DNA from: Ectobius pallidus
Taxonomy: Eukaryota; Arthropoda; Insecta; Blattodea; Ectobiidae
DNA: 64,000 nt
Direction: 5' to 3'
NCBI GenBank assembly: GCA_964059195.1
Contig: CAXKWD010000009.1
Coordinates: 43,433,160 to 43,497,159 of the forward strand
In this document: piece by piece, positions 23,852 to 36,738 of the stretch
Layout of the letters: the number at the start of each line of letters is the position of its first letter
How positions within the stretch are numbered: position 1 is the first letter of the stretch
The notes under the pieces: model-generated
What the model was told of the DNA's origin: nothing
The model's input: the letters and a program-made list of their open reading frames with translations, nothing else
Database searches by the model: none
Made by a program: the position numbers and the translations under genes

Positions 23852-26800
23852 ATGTGAATTTACCACGAGACTTCTTACAGACCGATTTGAAGACTTTACA
23901 CATAAAAAAATTTTGTTTATAAACTTCATTGGAGTTTCATGAAAACAGACAAAAGAAATTACCAATAAAACATACGAAAATTATGTATTACTAATATGTT
24001 TGTATACACTTTCCATATCTATACCAAATTTTTTAGAGATATTCTGTGACAACTTGACAAAAGGAAAATACTCAAGCGGGTTTGGAAATAAAAAAAAGTG
24101 TGAAGTGCATAACTAGGGCACGTATTACAAAATTATCACTTAACAAAATATTCATTATAATTTTACTTTAGTAGAAATAGCTTACTTCTATAATCCTAGT
24201 AATAAAATTTCAACTCATTTTGATAACAATACCTTAAAATTTTAAATTAACAATTCCAGTACAAGATTATAACAAAACGAGTTCCTCGTTTGCCTTTGCG
24301 AATGAGGAGCCATGAAATACCCAACTCAAATTTGGCTGGCCACAAAGTTCTTGATTTTAACCCAGGGCCTCTTGCCTATACCACCTTGCTTTCATTGGTT
24401 TTAGTGTGATCATTACGACTGAGGTATACTGCATTTCACAATAATAAGCTAATAATAGTTTTCTTGTTACTATGGGAAACAAATGAATTTCATTCATATT
24501 TTATTTTTTATGTACTGACATTCTCCATTTAAATCACACTTATTTCGTTTTTAATTTTATGCATATTATTTGATAAAGAAATGCGTTTTTAACAACAACA
24601 AAAAATCATTTTCATTTCTCTACAACTTTATTGCGCTAGGTTTTCATGTATCGCCTACTAGAAGGGAGATAGTGTGGAAAAATCGAAAATTGATTAGCAT
24701 AAAGTACCTCCTAAGTAATTTTTACAGAAAAACGTGTGCTTAGTATACCTGGTATAGCCATTTTATTAGTCATAGATATGCCTTTTGAAATATTTACATT
24801 GCATTACAAGATCTAAAACTCAACAATTTCTGAAACATGGGCTATGAACTCCATCTGGGGGTTTGTTTTATCAGTTTATCTGATTTTATTTGGTCTTCAA
24901 GACCGGTTTCTTTCGATCAATGGAGAAGGAAATTCAACCTTGACTTAGGCTAATTTTCCAAAGTAGGTTTCCCAAATTGGTTCCAATCGGTTTTTCACCG
25001 TCCTATTGATTTGTGGTTTTTAACAACTAAAACTGGATTGTTTAAACAATTTATTTACAAAAATTACACTTCGCTTCATGATTGACTGATCTCATAAGTT
25101 CCCCCCTTATAAGCCGGACATTTGGTCACTCTATAAAAGAGCTTTCATCTCTGGCCGTATTTCTTTGTAACCACAGTTAGTAAACTAGTAATGAGTCACT
25201 GTTTGAATAGATAAGTACATTTGTTTTCCACCTCAGAGGTCAGAAAGAGCTTGAATTACTGGCACTGGAACTGTTGTTGAAATCTGTTAGGGATTATTTA
25301 GTGGTTACTGCCACACAGCAATTAAATCAGCTATTCCCCTCGAGATTTATGTAGCTCGCGGTTTCGCAACCCGTAAACTTGCACTTCCTACCTTGTTCTT
25401 AAGTTTATTAAATGATGATGTATCATTTCCCGCGGTTCAATCTCGACCTGCTACCTACACTAATTTCTTGCAGAATGTGGCGGTGTGCACTAATTCATTA
25501 TGCCTCGAAACAACTTACACTGCTAACTTTAATCAAGCGTTCATGAATATGTTAATGCCTAGATCGTGGTAATGTACTTTTTCTTTCTTGTGCACTCGAC
25601 GACAAAAAAAGGCTTCATCGCTGAGCCTGATTTTTTTAAGTTCACTTCCACATAGCGCCTGATACACATGACAAACATGCGATATAACGTTTAATTTCAG
25701 TTGAAATTTATACGTGCCCCCCAAAAAGTTATTAGCACCCGACAACAATTACTTATATTTTTTAATCTACTTATTTTATCTTTGAGAAATAGGTTTATTT
25801 TTCAGTGTCAGAAAAACTCTTCATTCATGTTTTTTGTTTGAGAGCACATGAAGAACTCAAATAATTTTAATTATATGGATCATGGTTTCACCTGTTCTCT
25901 CGCATATATGAGGCTGTCATATATAATTTATTTCAGTGTTTTCTAATATTTAAAATTTTTTACATAAGTTAAAAGTCACAGCCACTTTATACGAAGATAA
26001 GTTAAACACTATTTAAATGATACAGTAATTGTCTAATGTTTCTATGAGAACTGCCAGCAGAGGTGAGAAAATAATACAAGAACCATCGAGTAGAGGTCGA
26101 TATATTTAATTTTATGAGGATTTCATGCACAATTTTCATTCCATTATAGAAACACAACAAGGCAGATTAAAGATACAGTGAAAAAAAAAACAGAATTTTC
26201 GAAACAACAATGAAATTAAAGTACTCGTATATTATACTAGAAACAATTAGCAGAAAAGTGCACTTACATTAATCACATTAACAGGAAAATGAATAATGTA
26301 AATATTAAGCTTAATAACCTACATCCAGTGTTTTTTTAAGTAACATTTGTTTCAATAACATAATTTATACAATACTGAAAAATTGACAGTATAAGTGAAC
26401 ATGAGTAAATTTGAACATAGGTCTCATGGCAATTACCTTATGGATTTAAGATCAAGTGGACATATATTCACACTGCACAAAAACCTAAAGAAAAAATAGG
26501 AAAACGCCTGCTAACTTTACATAACTTTAGCATGAGTAGTTTCCACTGTCACCTAGAGAGGTCATTACTAACTGAACTCATGTCTCACTGATAAGAACTC
26601 TCAATTAGTTATTCTTAATGCGGACAGGCACCATTAGGAGTGAAGATATCTTCAGTAGTTTCTCATGTCTTCCATTACCCGGTGCACATGTTACTGAGTG
26701 TCAATTACTTTTCATCGGTATTTGAGTTAGCATATGTCCGGTCTGGTACCATATTCTAACCGAACGAATTAGCGGAAAAGCATATTATTATATGGGAGCT

Positions 26801-27195
26801 GCTTTTATTAAGTGGGCTGCTTTCGAACAATGAAAATACCAGACTGGTTGATGTGATTAGAGGTTTTCCCCGACCAAATTTTATTGAAATCAAACGAACC
26901 AAGCTCTGATGTTCGAATGGCGTCATGAGATTCAGCAACTGCGGTGACGGAACCAAGAATGTATGTGTGTGCTTGTGTGCGTTCGCGCTGAAATCCCTGA
27001 GGATCTGTAGTAAATGAATTTTTGCTATTTGATGAAGTATTATTTTAACACGGAGCGAAATAATTTCAGTTCGCTTCATGAATTAAAATGCTCCTGGATT
27101 GAAATACTGCTCAAATTTTAACCCACGATTATAGGCCTATTGTAAAAATCTTTTGTCAAAACAATAAATTCAAGAAAAAGGTTATATATATTGCA
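23852..27195. other. Non-coding DNA, nothing recognised
   Basis: A minus-strand open frame of 107 codons at 26756-27079 lies in slightly GC-richer sequence but shows no family motif. Nothing else supported. Confidence 0.4.
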
Positions 27196-28561
27196 TACTA
27201 GCTTAAAAGGCGTGGAGTCGCCCGGGTTTTTATTTTGTAATTTGAAATTAACTTATGAAGGACTTTCGATTTTCAAACTCTAGGGCCTTGTATAATACGT
27301 AGGCCTACATGAAACTTGAAATGAGGAAGTACGACTTATTACACTCAAACTATTCCCTCAGAAAACGGTAGATATAGCTTTTTATGGCTCAGAGAGGATG
27401 TCGAACGTTGCATTCCGTTGCTTCTACACACCATACCTGGGAGGGGTTGAAATAAGAAGAAACATAAATTCCGATTACATAAGATTGTATGTCTTTATGG
27501 AAATTTTTATTTCTTACTCTCATGTTACCATACAACCGTTTCGGAGCTAAAAAAAAAATCAATATCACTTTCATACTTTCCTCCCCCAAAACCTGGGACA
27601 TAATATACTGCGGACGTAGGACTGAAAATGTTCCTTCCTATTTTCTCTTCTTGTAGATGTTTAGGGCCTATGATAAACATCCCTATAGAAGCCTATAGCT
27701 ATGAGTAACGTATCAGTGGATAGGATTTTTTACCGACTTCTAATATAGCATACTCACTGGCACACACTTAAGCTTTCCCTGCAATACGACCGCTTATTCT
27801 ACATCAAAATGTGAAGTGAGGAAATTATATTTTCCATGTCGATGGTAGAGAAAGTTATATGACTGCTTCACATCGTGCTTTATTTTCTTGGATTTCATTC
27901 TTCAAGAATTATTTTCACAAAAGTATTAATTACATCGGTAGCATCAGAATTTGTTAAAGACCAGTATTATGTAGTTCCCAAAGCCCTATGTGAACACTGC
28001 AAACAATACACTGTTGTCATGATAACTGAATTGCATTTCATTTTTCAATATAATAATTTAAGAAATTATATGAATTTTCAAGGGAAGGAGTGGTTTGTTT
28101 GAATTTTAGTGTTCACCGCGTTACTTCCCGGGCGCAACTGGGTATGTGTGCAAAATTTCCTGCAAATTAGTCAAGAAATGTATATTTGCATACGGAACAT
28201 ACATACCCACATACATACATACACACTTTCAATTTGGCTTGGTTGCAAGACTCACACTTCTTTTAGTTTTGTTATGAAAACATGTGACAGCGGAACTCTC
28301 AAACTGTGAATATGTCACACTTTTGTCACACTTCAAGTTTTTTAATATTTCTTTTTTGTGTGTTAGGTAAACATGTGACAGCAAAACTCTCTAACTGTGC
28401 CTTATTTCACATTTCCGACTTTCCTGTAGATTTTCCAAAAAATTTCTTTCATACAAACCTTGTCCTGACAAAAAAAAAATGATAATAAAAGAAACAGCCA
28501 AATCGGTCGAGCCGTTCTCAAGTGACATACATACATTTGGTAATTCATTTTTATTAATATA
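27196..28561. repeat. Dispersed repeat, unit A of a head-to-tail pair
   Basis: About 1366 bases closely similar along their whole length to the next unit. It begins ctagcttaaaaggcg and ends with a characteristic ccaaatcggtcgagccgttc block followed by CATACATA-type repeats and an AT-rich tail. Internally cacataccc/acatacatacatac tracts are shared. There is no open frame spanning the unit. The agccgttctcaag ending resembles a class of unclassified insect repeats. Confidence 0.8.
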
Positions 28562-29930
28562 GACTAGTTAAAAGGCCCGGCGTCGCCCGGTGTTTTATTT
28601 GTAATTTGAAATTAACTTATGAAGTACTTTCGATGTTCAAACTCTAGGGACTTGTATAATATGTAGGCCTACATAGAAGTTGAAATGAGGAAGAACGACT
28701 TATCACACTCAGACTATTCCCTCAGAAAAGGGTAGATATAGCTTTTTATGACTCACAGAGCTAGTCGAATGTCTCATTCCGTTGCTTCTACACACCATGC
28801 CTGGGATGGGTTGAAATAAGAAGAAACATAAATTCCGATTACATAAGATTGTATTGTCTTTATGGATATTTTTATTTCTCACTCTCATGTTACCTTACAA
28901 CCGTTTCGGAGCTGAAATTAAAAAAAAAAATATTCAGTATCACTTTCATGCTTTCCTCCACCAAAACCTGGGACATAATATACTGCGGGCATAGGACTGG
29001 AAATGTTCCACCCTATTTTGTCTTCTTGTAGATGTTTAGGGCCTATGATAAACATCCTACAGCTATGAGTGACGTATCAGTGGATAGGATTTTTTTTACC
29101 GACTTCTGATATAGCATAGTCACTGGCACACACTTAAGTTGTCCCTGCAATACGACCGCTTATTCTACATCAAAATGTGAAGTGAGAAAATGATATTTTC
29201 CATGTCGAGGGTACAGAAAGTTATGTGACTGCTTCACATTGTGCTTTATTTTCTTTGATTTTATTATTCAAGAATTATTTTCACAAATATATTAATTAAA
29301 TCGATAGCATCAGAATTTGTTAAACACCAATACACGGTATTTATGTATTTCCCAAAGTCCTATGTGAACATTGTAAACAATACACTGTTGTCATGATAAC
29401 TGAATTGCATTTCATTTTTCAGTATAATATTTTCAGAAATTATATAAATTTTCAAGGGAAGGAGTGGTTTGTTTGAATTTTAGTGTTCACCGCGTTACCT
29501 CCCAGGTTTAAGCGAGTATGTGTGTAAAATTTCGTGCAAATTGGTCAAGAAATCTAGATTTGTATTGAGAACATACATACCCACATACATACATACATAC
29601 ACACTTTCGATTTCGTTTGGTTGCAAGACTCACAATTTTTCTTGGGGGGGGGGGTTGTTATGAAAACATGCGACAGCGGAACTCTCAAACAGTGAATATG
29701 TCACACTTCAATTTTTTAAATCGTTTTTTATTTTTACGTAAACAATTGACAGCAGAACTCTCTAACTGTTCCTCATTTCACATTTCCGACTTTTTCCGTG
29801 GATTTACCAAAATTTTCTTTCATACAAACACAACAAAAGAAAAATCAGCCAAATCGGTCGAGCCGTTCTCAAGTAATGCGGCAACATACATTTTGGAAAT
29901 TCACTTTTATTTTTATATAACTTAGGTTAT
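28562..29930. repeat. Dispersed repeat, unit B of a head-to-tail pair
   Basis: About 1369 bases, starting ctagttaaaaggcccgg directly where unit A ends and finishing with the same aatcggtcgagccgttctc block near 29855. Differences from unit A are scattered substitutions and small indels, including an expanded G tract at about 29645. The perfect abutment in the same orientation suggests tandem duplication or a dimeric insertion. Related gagccgttttcgag sequence followed by a (CA)n-like stretch occurs alone at about 49030-49250. Confidence 0.8.
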
Positions 29931-30618
29931 AATTGGGAAGGTGAGCCAAGAAGCTTAGTTTGCAGATGCGCAGTAGCAATATGAGCTTGTGGAGTGGCTT
30001 AGAAGTTCATTCTCTCGTAGGTCAGAATTCATGTCTCATCTGTTATAATTTTATATAGCCTACAATTCTACCTATTAGTTTTTTTTTATCTCGATATGTA
30101 TTTCATGATTCCAAACAATATTCCTTCTTTTTTATTCTTTTCATATTATAATTATTTTATATTATATTATTATTACTAAACTGCCCTGAGCACCAACTTT
30201 GCTCTTTCGAGTTATTGTGTAACATAAGTATGCATTTATATGTGTGTTAAAAAAATTAATTTAATTTAATCACTTATATAAAGAAAACAATACCGTTTTT
30301 CGTGGATATTATCGAAAACTAATCAAATATGTACTTACATTATTATTTATGAGTAAAACAAGTCATTATGTTTGGTAATTACTGTAATTCAAATTAATTT
30401 CTCTAACCGAAGACTATTTTCTTAAACAACAGGGATTTGCCGTGGTGTATGCATTTTTCAGTTAGCAAATATCGTTACAGTATGTGGTAGGCCTAACATC
30501 TCTGTACTAATCATACTTTAGTATGTTCAGTACCATTTTGAAATAATCTGACTTAAGAAAAATATTGCTTTGTATAAATAATATATTCGCATCAAGATTC
30601 TCAAGGGAAAAACTTCAA
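29931..30618. other. Non-coding DNA
   Basis: A block at about 30160-30270 (ctgccctgagcaccaacttt followed by an AT-rich stretch) weakly resembles the reverse of a LINE tail. Nothing firm. Confidence 0.35.
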
Positions 30619-30835
30619 GACCGCCTGCGTGGTCTAGTGGTTAGCATTGCACTTCTTTTTGAGGTAGGGATGTCTGGAATAAGGTGCAATCAGCCTCGTG
30701 ATGACAACTGATAAGTTTCTTGAAAAAGAAGTAATGGTTCCAATCACGACCATCATGTCATCCCAATCCTGTCACCTGTCAATATCAATGGTCGGAAGTA
30801 TATGAAGCAGCCTTTTTTTAGACCTTGTGTCACAA
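30619..30835 (+). mobile_element. tRNA-derived SINE, second copy
   Basis: The head gcctgcgtggtctagtgg with gttagcattgcac is a good Pol III A-box region. The body has cagcctcgtgatgacaactg, and the tail half shares cggaagtatatgaagcagcc with the copy at 3899-4150. The B box is degraded. This copy has the better preserved head. Confidence 0.75.
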
Positions 30836-31908
30836 TAGGAAGTCGTGCCATGAGATTAATTTATACATTAATCACACACTGTTCGATGTTCCTCTCTTAG
30901 TATAGCTAAGTACCATTTGATAGTCAGTGCGATGTAATTGCTAATTTACATTCTGTCAAAAATTTGTCAGTGATAATTACAAACGAATTTCGTTTTCTTT
31001 TTTCTTATTAGCTGAAAAAATAAAAGACTGAAGTTATAAAATATCTCGACCTATCAAAATTTTAATCCAGGTGTTAGGCCTATGTACATTTTATGTTTAC
31101 AATGATTTAACAGTTTCATTGGTTTTATTAATATGACTGAAATATAATAGTACACAAATTATACTGTGAATAATGCCATTAGTATACCAGAGGCTTAGAA
31201 TTGAAGACAATTTCTTGGATTCTAACCAAAGCTCGTTATTAAAGTTAGTTTCACAGTTCCCTAAATCCTTTCAAAAGAGTAGTGATGAAGGTGTGGCCCC
31301 TCGCTTATGGAAGAACCAAGAAGGGGAGGAAGGAATAATATGGATGTGATAGAACTAGAAATTTTCGTAGGGACCCTCTTTGAGGATGTGCACAGGCTCA
31401 TAGAGTGAGTATTCACGCATTTAAAATCCACTCTTTAACCGGGGATTGAACACTCTTGGTTTAAAGACTATCGTATTAACAATTCGACTCCTGAGTACTC
31501 AATTTATTATAAATATTATTATTATTATTATTATTGGGAAAAGGGAGTAAAGGATCAGCTTCTGCAGGTCATCTTTTGGGTATGGTTAGAATTCTATCGT
31601 AATTAAAGATATTCAGAAACTATACAGCCAAATGAAAATCTTGAAAATTACTAGTCCCTTGCGTTCCGTTGCTACGCAACACCAGGTCGAAGGGAAACTT
31701 CTGAAGACTGATATGATTAGCTTTAGCTTCCTCCGCTACTTTCCACTTACAATAGAAATAGAAGTGTAAACTTAACAAGCTAAAATAACATTTCAAATTA
31801 AGCATGAAACTTAATATTCTTCCTATTTTAGTAGGACTATTTTAGTTGACTAGAATACGTAGTGGCTGAACAAGAGCCTTGACACGGAAGACCATGTGAT
31901 GGTCCTCT
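30836..31908. other. Non-coding DNA with (ATT)n
   Basis: An (ATT)n tract lies at 31513-31535. No gene recognised. Confidence 0.4.
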
Positions 31909-32531
31909 TAGTCCATGTGCCAGACCCCCAAAATTGACTATGTCATTATAATTTGGGGGGACTGAATGAAACTTATACCACACGTTCCTGGGGTCATGTG
32001 GAGCAAAAAAGTCGGGGGGGGGCCATCATGAGGAGGTAGCTTTCAAACATGGCGGCCATTCAAAATGGCGGACGACTGTGAATCTTTAAGTTCAAATATC
32101 TCGGGACTGGGTTCATCAATCTTGAATTTTGTTTTTTCAATATGTAGGTTATTCTTCTGGCTACATGTTTGTTCCACATGTATGTGGCCAAAAAATCAGT
32201 ATTTATTGGTCAAAACTCTAAAAATCGGAAAAATAGATTTTTGACATTTACGTTTTGCGGTTTATTACTCTAACCGTTGGGTATATCGAAAAAGTGTCTG
32301 AAACAAAAGTTGTAGAAACACATCTCACCTTTAAAACGCAAAAATGAAATCGAAGATCGGATCAATAGAATCCGAGATATCCAGATTCAAAGCGGGCGGA
32401 GCGGGGTTGAGCGTGTTGACCGAGCGCTCGGTGCAGCCTAGCGAGAGGCGAGACTTGGCGTAAAATCCTGCGCTTTATTTATTTTCAGCCTCAGTAATTG
32501 CATTATTACTAGATAAATTTACATTACCTAC

Positions 32532-33533
32532 TGTTCCGTTATGTTTTAGTTTAGTAGGTCATGCTTCTGTAATTCGTTTTTAGCAGGCCTTGCTTGCTAT
32601 CTTGTTTTTTTATTTATAATTGAACAAATGAATTTCAAATAGTTGTTATCTATGGGTATTGTAATATCAAAATTATTCTTTTTGTGTCTTGCATCCAATC
32701 AGAGACTGGACATTTTATTATATTGTTTTGATAGCCAATAAGGTTTATCTTTAGCTTCATTCGTTTTCTTCATCGATTCAAGTTAACTGTGTCTCATAAA
32801 GACATTAGTTTTTCTAGGTTTTAAATGCCTATTCTTCGTCATAATCAATTCAACTACTACTCATAAGGACATGAGTTTTCTTCTTGGCTTATCAATGCCA
32901 ATCTTTACCTATCAGATAGATCTGGTGGTTTACTTTCAATAGCTGAAGCAATCAGCTCTTCGATTCACATTAAGGTTTCATATGCCTTATTAATTCTGAA
33001 GACTATTAACGATCTAAAGACTATTATCACCCATCGTGTGATTCATCGGGTCTTCTTCATTTTGGTGTTGGCGTTGCATGATCTCAAGCTAACATCTTTA
33101 TCAACTATCAAAAGGTGGTATTTAATCAATTCAAAGGTACGTCATTTACTACCTAATTTATTTGAGGAACAATTTGGACGTAATTTCATCATTGAACTAA
33201 TATATGTGTGGTTTTGATCAAACTGATTAAGCCATCTCAAGGATATTTACGACCTTTAACTAAGGAATTTGTATTAAACATTGTGATATCTACAATTTCA
33301 TCAGTGTTTATGAATAATAATATTATAGACGTCCAAGGAATCCAGAATTTATGAATTGAGCATGATTTATGTATTGTTGTTGTGACAATAAATTGTTACA
33401 TACCAGAGAAATTTATCTAAAATGTATTGGGCAAGTTTGGCTTATCTATTTATAGTTTAAGTCTCAATCTCAAGAAGTGCTACGTCCTATGAATCTTGTA
33501 ATACAGTCCGTTTGCTCTCAGCTTGCCCGTACA
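32532..33533 (+). repeat. 5' LTR of the BEL/Pao element
   Basis: 1002 bases. It includes 15 bases near 33450 (around tatctatttatag) that the 3' copy lacks. Confidence 0.93.
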
Positions 33534-33539
33534 TTTTAA

Positions 33540-33557
33540 TGGTCCTCCTATTGCCGG
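33540..33557 (+). promoter_or_regulatory. Candidate tRNA primer-binding site, partly duplicated
   Basis: tggtcctcctattgccgg starts six bases after the 5' LTR; a PBS must begin TGG to pair with a tRNA CCA end. About 48 bases later (33582-33610) the block recurs in altered form (ttttattggactcctattgc). The primer tRNA was not identified. Confidence 0.5.
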
Positions 33558-33983
33558 ATAATTGAATCATTTCCGGACCATTTTATTGGACTCCTATTGC
33601 TGAATCTTGAATCATATCTGGACTATTATCTGGTGAATTGAACTGTAATATATACCAGAATTGTTCTCATCATAACAATAACTAAACAATAATTAATATT
33701 GTTACTACCTCCATGTCTTCTGCATGTTTGAGGTGAAGGCTGGAGGATCTATTGTTAAACTAGTGTTATAAGTTTACATGTATGTAAAACCTACACAGAC
33801 AGCAACACTTACACTAGTACACATATCACACCTGATATTGTATTGTTTCAACGTCCATTGCATTGGACGTTTATGTATTGATTTGTCTTAACCCGTAATC
33901 GGGCATTGTATTTATTGTCATTTTGGCCCTAAGAGCGGGCAATTATTGATATTCATTGTAATCTGAGCTGTAAATCTAAAGAG

Positions 33984-36563
33984 ATGGCTAATCAGGATTT
34001 AAACATTAATGCTCTTAAAGCCAAGAGAACTCCTATAAAGGCTCAGATCACTCGCCACGTCAATACCTTTCTATCGTTCACTGATCTTGATGATAAATCG
34101 CATAAAGAAATTATAGCCCGTAAGGCTAAGTTTAATGAAGTTCTGATCAAATACGAAGACATTCAGTCTCTGATTGACCAAGTCGAGTATTCAGAAGCTG
34201 AAGCAGATTATAGAGAAGATATTGAGCAATCTGTCTTTTCAGCCATATCTCATATTGACTCCTTAATTGTAGCCTATGAGACTAAACTTAAACAAGAAGC
34301 AGATGCTAAACTTAGACAAGAAAAGGCAGAAGCAGAGCAAGGAGCTGCTCAAGCTGAATCTGTATCTAAACTAGATTCCATTGATTTTGCAAGAATTCAG
34401 TTCATTGATTTCGTTGAAGCTATTCAAACGTTAGTTATACGAGACGAAGCTTCATATTTCAAGGCTCTCAGTATGCGTAATGCATTTGAAACCATATTTA
34501 GTGAATATAAGAGTACATATGCTCAACTCAGTCTTAAGGAAGTGACGGAAGTCATTAAGCTTCAAAGACGCGAAGTTGAAGCGACTTTTCATGAAGCAAT
34601 AGGTCTACTAAATGGTGCTATTGCTAAAAATAAACAGTTCTATGACCCTGATCAGGTCTCAGCTTCTGTAGTCCAGCAGTCATCTAGAGAATTGACCCCT
34701 TCGCTCCCAAAACTTCCCGAGATCCGTCTTCCTCAATTCACAGGCGATCCTGCCTTGTGGATTGAGTTCAGGGATACATTCTATTCCCTTGTCATTCAAC
34801 ATAAGCATATTTCTAACATGGACAAGTTCCAATATCTCAAATCATGCTTATCGCCAGAAGTCATGACTGTAATACAGAATATTCCTGTATCCTCAGCTAC
34901 ATTTGATGTAGCCTGGGAAACGTTGTCAGAAAGATTTGACAACAATCGTCTGATTGCTAATAGTCACATTGACAAATTATTTTCACCACCCTCTCTTGAA
35001 AAGAATTCTGCAGACTCTCTGCAAAGATTTATAGATCATTTCATAGGCACGGTGCATGCATTGCACTCCTTAAATACTAATGTCGATTTATCTGACTTAA
35101 TTATTTCTAAAATGATCTTAGACAAACTCCCAGTTCATATTATTAGAGAATGGGAATCATCGCTGAAATCAGACAGACTGCCTGAACTCAAGGAACTACT
35201 TAAGTTCCTGGAGACTAGAGTCCGGGTCTTGCAAATGACGGATTCAGCTCTAAAAAATCAGCCTTCAACTTCACAGAATTCGCAACCTATATCGGCTAAG
35301 AGCAAATCAGCTCAGTTTGTCAACAAATGTATTTGTTGCAAAAAGGATTCACATCAAGTCTACCAATGTGATGTTTTCAAAGCAATGAGTCTTGCAAGCC
35401 GTAGCAATTTTGTCAGGACTAACCATTTATGTCGTGTATGTTACTCTTCAAGAGGGCATACCAAGGCTTTCAGCTCGTTCTCTTGCAGAGTGTGTGGAGA
35501 GAAACATAGTACTCTTCTTCACGATTATAGTGCTCAGAACGAGTCACAAATATCTAATACTGCAGGGATTATGTCAGCCTCTCATAATCATCAAGGCTGC
35601 TTACTTCCTACTGCAAATGTGTTTGTGATAAACAAGTATGGTCAACCCGTAGAGGCCACTGCCCTCTTAGATAGCGGCTCTGATTGTAACTTAATCAGTG
35701 AAAGGCTGTTTAAACATTTAAAACTATCTCCTTGTCAGCAGCAAGCAAGGCTGACTGGAATACTATCGTCTAAAGTAAGCACCCGTAAGCTTGCTTCTAT
35801 AGAAATCAGGTCCCGAACTACTCGATGGTCTTGTAATACTGCTGCCATTGTTGTTCCGGAGATTTCAGAATCGAAACTTCCAAGGTCTCCAATTAATGTC
35901 ACCAACTGGAATATTCCGCCTAACCTTCAACTGGCCAATCCCAACTTCAACACACCTAACTCTGTAGATTTGGTGTTGGGTGTTGAGGTTTTCTCGCAAA
36001 TCGATTGTGTGGGTAACATTTCTGCTCCTAACCTACCCATCATTCATAACTCTCAACTGGGTTGGTACTTTGCGGGCAAGCTGCCCCAACCTTCTTCTCC
36101 TAGGTTGTCTGTTCGTAGGTCCAACAAACTTACACTTCATAAATCTAAGGATCTTAGCAATGGACTTCCTAATGATTTATCCTTCCAATCTAATACCTTA
36201 GATATGCATTATTCAGCCTTAGTAAATTCAAACCTGCAAAGGGTTTCTAATGCATCTCGCCAAGCGAGTTCAAGATTGACGTCTCTTAAGAGACGTTCTC
36301 TTTCTAATCCTGTATTAGCTAAGGCTTACAGGAATTCTATGTCCAAACACTTGAAATTGGGACATATGGAATCCGTTGGTCAGGTTTCCAACGAGAATTC
36401 CGACTACATCAAAACTTACCACCCAGCGTTAAGGACTTCAAACACCATGACAAATTCACCCTGGCGGGGTCAGTCTGGTTCAAGTTGCAAAGGTTCGTAC
36501 TGCCACGAATCTTTATGTGCAACCAATTGTCAATTTGGCACCAATGCCATTCTCAGAAGATGA
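33984..36563 (+). CDS. gag-pro: BEL/Pao Gag-protease polyprotein, truncated pol
   Basis: An 859-codon intact frame. Residues 1-230 are largely helical, charged and Lys/Glu-rich (a coiled-coil stretch with EAEAEQ-type sequence near 110). From about 242, LPQFTGDPALWIEFRDTF marks the DUF1759 capsid-like domain typical of BEL Gag. Near 448-507 cysteine/histidine knuckles follow (CICC...HQVYQC, then CRVC...H and CRVCGEKH). The retroviral-type aspartic protease (DUF1758) has its active site as LLDSGSDCNLIS, with the Asp near residue 563. From about 775, NPVLAKAYRNSMSKHLKLGH is the linker that opens the reverse-transcriptase region. The last 30-odd residues are out of frame relative to pol, because a deletion joins integrase sequence in the wrong frame. 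The ATG at 33984 is preceded by about 450 bases of leader, and no upstream in-frame start is better. Confidence 0.9.
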   Translation: MANQDLNINALKAKRTPIKAQITRHVNTFLSFTDLDDKSHKEIIARKAKFNEVLIKYEDIQSLIDQVEYSEAEADYREDIEQSVFSAISHIDSLIVAYETKLKQEADAKLRQEKAEAEQGAAQAESVSKLDSIDFARIQFIDFVEAIQTLVIRDEASYFKALSMRNAFETIFSEYKSTYAQLSLKEVTEVIKLQRREVEATFHEAIGLLNGAIAKNKQFYDPDQVSASVVQQSSRELTPSLPKLPEIRLPQFTGDPALWIEFRDTFYSLVIQHKHISNMDKFQYLKSCLSPEVMTVIQNIPVSSATFDVAWETLSERFDNNRLIANSHIDKLFSPPSLEKNSADSLQRFIDHFIGTVHALHSLNTNVDLSDLIISKMILDKLPVHIIREWESSLKSDRLPELKELLKFLETRVRVLQMTDSALKNQPSTSQNSQPISAKSKSAQFVNKCICCKKDSHQVYQCDVFKAMSLASRSNFVRTNHLCRVCYSSRGHTKAFSSFSCRVCGEKHSTLLHDYSAQNESQISNTAGIMSASHNHQGCLLPTANVFVINKYGQPVEATALLDSGSDCNLISERLFKHLKLSPCQQQARLTGILSSKVSTRKLASIEIRSRTTRWSCNTAAIVVPEISESKLPRSPINVTNWNIPPNLQLANPNFNTPNSVDLVLGVEVFSQIDCVGNISAPNLPIIHNSQLGWYFAGKLPQPSSPRLSVRRSNKLTLHKSKDLSNGLPNDLSFQSNTLDMHYSALVNSNLQRVSNASRQASSRLTSLKRRSLSNPVLAKAYRNSMSKHLKLGHMESVGQVSNENSDYIKTYHPALRTSNTMTNSPWRGQSGSSCKGSYCHESLCATNCQFGTNAILRR

Positions 36564-36570
36564 CAAATAG
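36455..36570 (+). pseudogene. Remnant of BEL integrase C-terminus, out of frame
   Basis: In the frame +1 relative to the gag-pro ORF, the sequence encodes HPGGVSLVQVAKVRTA followed by YVQPIVNLAPMPF and a TAG stop at 36568. The pattern x-V-R-T-A...P-I-x-x-L-[AC]-P matches the end of BEL/Pao integrases. It begins within about ten bases of where the RT-region similarity stops, so the junction of the pol deletion lies near 36450. Confidence 0.7.
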
Positions 36571-36738
36571 CTTAGTCATTCTCTGCATTTGTTCATATTT
36601 TTCAATTCATTTCAATTATTTGTTCTCATGTTTGTTTTTTTTTTATTCTTTTTTCTCTCTTCTTTAATTTATTTTTTAAAACATAACTCCACATGTAATT
36701 TTAAATTATGCCACAAGTGTCATAATTTGCGGGCAATA

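Noticed and set aside
26756..27079. 107-codon minus-strand frame in slightly GC-richer DNA
   Set aside because: No recognisable domain and no supporting splice structure; could be an exon but cannot be supported.
35392..36201. Alternative-frame ORFs of 73-78 codons inside the BEL gag-pro gene
   Set aside because: Shadows of the 859-codon frame, with no motif.
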